Positions 14,452 to 15,853 of a stretch of DNA of 15,853 bases are shown piece after piece (within the stretch, counting starts at the first letter, position 1; each line of letters begins with the position of its first letter). Source of the DNA: CAVQMB01 sp963713445 (lineage in GTDB: Bacteria > Pseudomonadota > Gammaproteobacteria > Competibacterales > Competibacteraceae); NCBI GenBank assembly GCA_963713445.1, contig CAVQMB010000036.1, positions 1 through 15,853 of the forward strand, given 5' to 3'. The translations under genes were made by a program, and so were the position numbers. The notes below the pieces were generated by a model. The model saw only the letters and a program-made list of their open reading frames with translations. It had not been told where the DNA came from and ran no database searches.

Positions 14452-15684
14452 ATGGCACGCAGAGACGACAAAGAAATGATCGTGGGGCTGGACATCGGCA
14501 CCTCCAAGGTGGTGGCCATTGTCGGCGAGATCGACGCGGACGGCATGCTGGAGGTGATCGGGGTCGGCACCCACCCCGCGCGCGGCCTGAAAAAGGGTGT
14601 GGTGGTTAATATCGAATCGACCGTGCAGTCGATCCAGCGTGCCTCGGACGAGGCTGAGCAGATGGCCGGTTGCCGGATTCACTCGGTTTTTACCGGGATC
14701 TCCGGCAGTCACATTCGCAGCATCAATTCGCACGGGATGACGCCGATCCGAACCGGTGAGGTGACCGCCGCAGATGTGGGCCGGGTGCTGGAGTCCGCTC
14801 GTGCGGTGGCTATTCCGGCCGATCAGAAAATCCTCCATGTATTGCCGCAGGAATACATCATCGATCAGCAGGAAGGCGTGCGCGAACCGGTTGGCATGTC
14901 CGGGGTACGGCTGGAAGCCAAGGTGCACCTGGTCACCGGCGCGGTCAACGCGGCCCAGAATATCGTCAAGTGCGTGCAACGTTGTTCGCTTCATGTCGAT
15001 GACGTGATCCTGCAGCAGCTCGCTTCGAGCGAGGCGGTACTCACCGACGATGAACGGGAACTGGGGGTGTGCCTGGTCGACATTGGCGGTGGCACAACCG
15101 ATATCGCGGTGTTCACCAACGGCAGCATCAGTCACAGTGCCGTGATTCCCATCGGCGGCGATCAGGTCACCAACGATATCGCGGTGGCGTTGCGCACGCC
15201 GACCCAGCTGGCCGAGGGAATCAAGCTCGAACACGCCTGCTGTCTGAGTCAGCTGGTGACCACTGATGACATGATCGAGGTGCCCAGTATGGGGGAGCGG
15301 GCACCGCAGCAACTGGCGCGTCAGAACCTGGCGGAAGTCGTGCAGAATCGCTATGAAGAGCTGTTCGAGCTGGTGCATGACCGGTTGCAGCGCAGTGGTC
15401 TCGAGAACCTGGTCAGTTCCGGCATTGTGCTGACGGGCGGCAGCGCCCAGATCCAGGGTGCCGTGGATCTGGCCGAGGAAGTTTTCCAGATGCCGGTCCG
15501 ACTGGGCGCGGCGCACGGGGTCATTGGGCCCGCGGCGGTGATCAGCAGTCCGGCCTATGCCACGGCTGTGGGGCTGCTGCTGTTCGGTCACCGCCATCAG
15601 GCACTGAAGGAGAATCTAGCGATACCGGATGACAGTCGGCGACTGTTTGAACGGATGAAGAGTTGGTTCAAGGGCAATTTCTGA
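14452..15684 (+). CDS. ftsA: Cell division protein FtsA (actin-like FtsZ membrane tether)
   Basis: FtsA is an actin-family ATPase that ties FtsZ filaments to the membrane and recruits later division proteins. The 410 aa product has the phosphate 1 motif GLDIGTSKV at 12-20. The FtsA-specific 1C domain follows, with GVVVNIEST and GISGSHIRS. The phosphate 2 motif D210-IGGGTTD-217 comes next, then the adenosine motif IVLTGGSAQIQG around 325-336. The last 15 residues (RRLFERMKSWFKGNF) form the usual amphipathic membrane-targeting helix. ATG at 14452 gives the family start, though only a weak GGAT lies upstream. The 20 nt gap from ftsQ makes cotranscription likely. The low-grade ribosome site fits the known need for far less FtsA than FtsZ; that link is inference. 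Confidence 0.97.
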   Translation: MARRDDKEMIVGLDIGTSKVVAIVGEIDADGMLEVIGVGTHPARGLKKGVVVNIESTVQSIQRASDEAEQMAGCRIHSVFTGISGSHIRSINSHGMTPIRTGEVTAADVGRVLESARAVAIPADQKILHVLPQEYIIDQQEGVREPVGMSGVRLEAKVHLVTGAVNAAQNIVKCVQRCSLHVDDVILQQLASSEAVLTDDERELGVCLVDIGGGTTDIAVFTNGSISHSAVIPIGGDQVTNDIAVALRTPTQLAEGIKLEHACCLSQLVTTDDMIEVPSMGERAPQQLARQNLAEVVQNRYEELFELVHDRLQRSGLENLVSSGIVLTGGSAQIQGAVDLAEEVFQMPVRLGAAHGVIGPAAVISSPAYATAVGLLLFGHRHQALKENLAIPDDSRRLFERMKSWFKGNF

Positions 15685-15789
15685 ATGGGGCGGAAGTCTC
15701 CAAGTGGCCCTAAGTGTCGAGGGAAGCGGCCTCACAAAAAATCGCGAATGCATGGTTGAAAGTCACGCTAGAACGCTGAGGAGCGCATC
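15685..15789 (+). promoter_or_regulatory. ftsA-ftsZ intergenic leader with strong ftsZ ribosome site
   Basis: This 105 nt gap is the only sizeable space in the operon after mraZ. GAGGAG at 15778-15783 with 6 nt spacing is a strong Shine-Dalgarno for ftsZ. Positions 15703-15708 (GTGGCC) and 15727-15734 (GGCCTCAC) could form a short bulged hairpin, then an A-rich run follows. No -35/-10 pair at proper spacing is visible; TTGAAA at 15756-15761 has no partner. The leader may hold an ftsZ-specific promoter or an mRNA processing site, but I cannot show either. Confidence 0.6.
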
Positions 15790-15853
15790 ATGTTCGAGCT
15801 GGTGGATGGCAAAGAAAACGCAATCATCAAGGTTATCGGGGTAGGTGGCGGTG
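15790..15853 (+). CDS. ftsZ: Cell division protein FtsZ, N-terminal fragment
   Basis: FtsZ is the tubulin-like GTPase whose filaments form the division ring. Only 21 complete codons are present before the window ends, so the partial state is due to the window and not a mutation. The start MFELVDGKENAIIKVIGVGG closely matches the E. coli N terminus, including the conserved IKVIGVGG strand and glycine loop that begins the GTP-binding domain. ATG at 15790 is well supported by GAGGAG six bases upstream, one of the strongest ribosome sites in the window. It follows ftsA as in nearly all proteobacterial dcw clusters. Confidence 0.95.
   Translation, partial: MFELVDGKENAIIKVIGVGGG

Noticed and set aside
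15756..15774. ftsZ promoter from TTGAAA and TAGAAC
   Set aside because: The hexamers are 7 nt apart, and the position 17 nt downstream of TTGAAA falls in the ribosome site.
1..15853. Mobile element, CRISPR array, tRNA, toxin-antitoxin or defence system
   Set aside because: Apart from the 5' intergenic region, the rnpB tail and the ftsA-ftsZ gap, the window is filled with conserved dcw genes, and no repeats or foreign-looking segments are evident.

Overview
The window is a near-complete dcw (division and cell wall) cluster from a Gammaproteobacterium or a close relative such as the Acidithiobacillia. It is GC-rich by eye, and every gene lies on the + strand. Three things support the assignment. 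The proteins resemble the E. coli dcw proteins motif by motif. MurE carries the meso-diaminopimelate motif DNPR. The window opens with the 3' end of a bacterial type A RNase P RNA, a gene known to lie beside mraZ in some gammaproteobacteria such as Pseudomonas. I cannot name the genus.

Layout: positions 1-50 are the tail of rnpB. Positions 51-318 are non-coding and hold an AT-rich stretch, a good sigma70-type promoter (TTGACA, 18 nt, TATAGT) and, just downstream of it, TGGGA repeats that fit an MraZ operator. From 319 to the end run mraZ, rsmH, ftsL, ftsI, murE, murF, mraY, murD, ftsW, murG, murC, murB, ftsQ, ftsA and the first 21 codons of ftsZ. From mraZ to ftsA no gap exceeds 20 nt and seven junctions overlap by 1-7 nt, so the block is almost certainly one transcript with translational coupling. 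Only ftsA-ftsZ is separated by more (105 nt).

How the genes work together: MurB, MurC, MurD, MurE and MurF build UDP-MurNAc-pentapeptide in the cytoplasm. MraY and MurG convert it to lipid I and lipid II at the inner membrane. FtsW polymerises lipid II and FtsI cross-links it at the septum. FtsL and FtsQ connect this synthase to the ring made by FtsA and FtsZ. MraZ probably represses the operon, and RsmH methylates 16S rRNA.

The main departure from the E. coli order is at the murC-ftsQ interval. It holds murB and no ddl (D-Ala-D-Ala ligase), so ddl must lie elsewhere if present. Otherwise this is a conserved core region. I found no mobile element, CRISPR array, tRNA, or evidence of a previously undescribed system.
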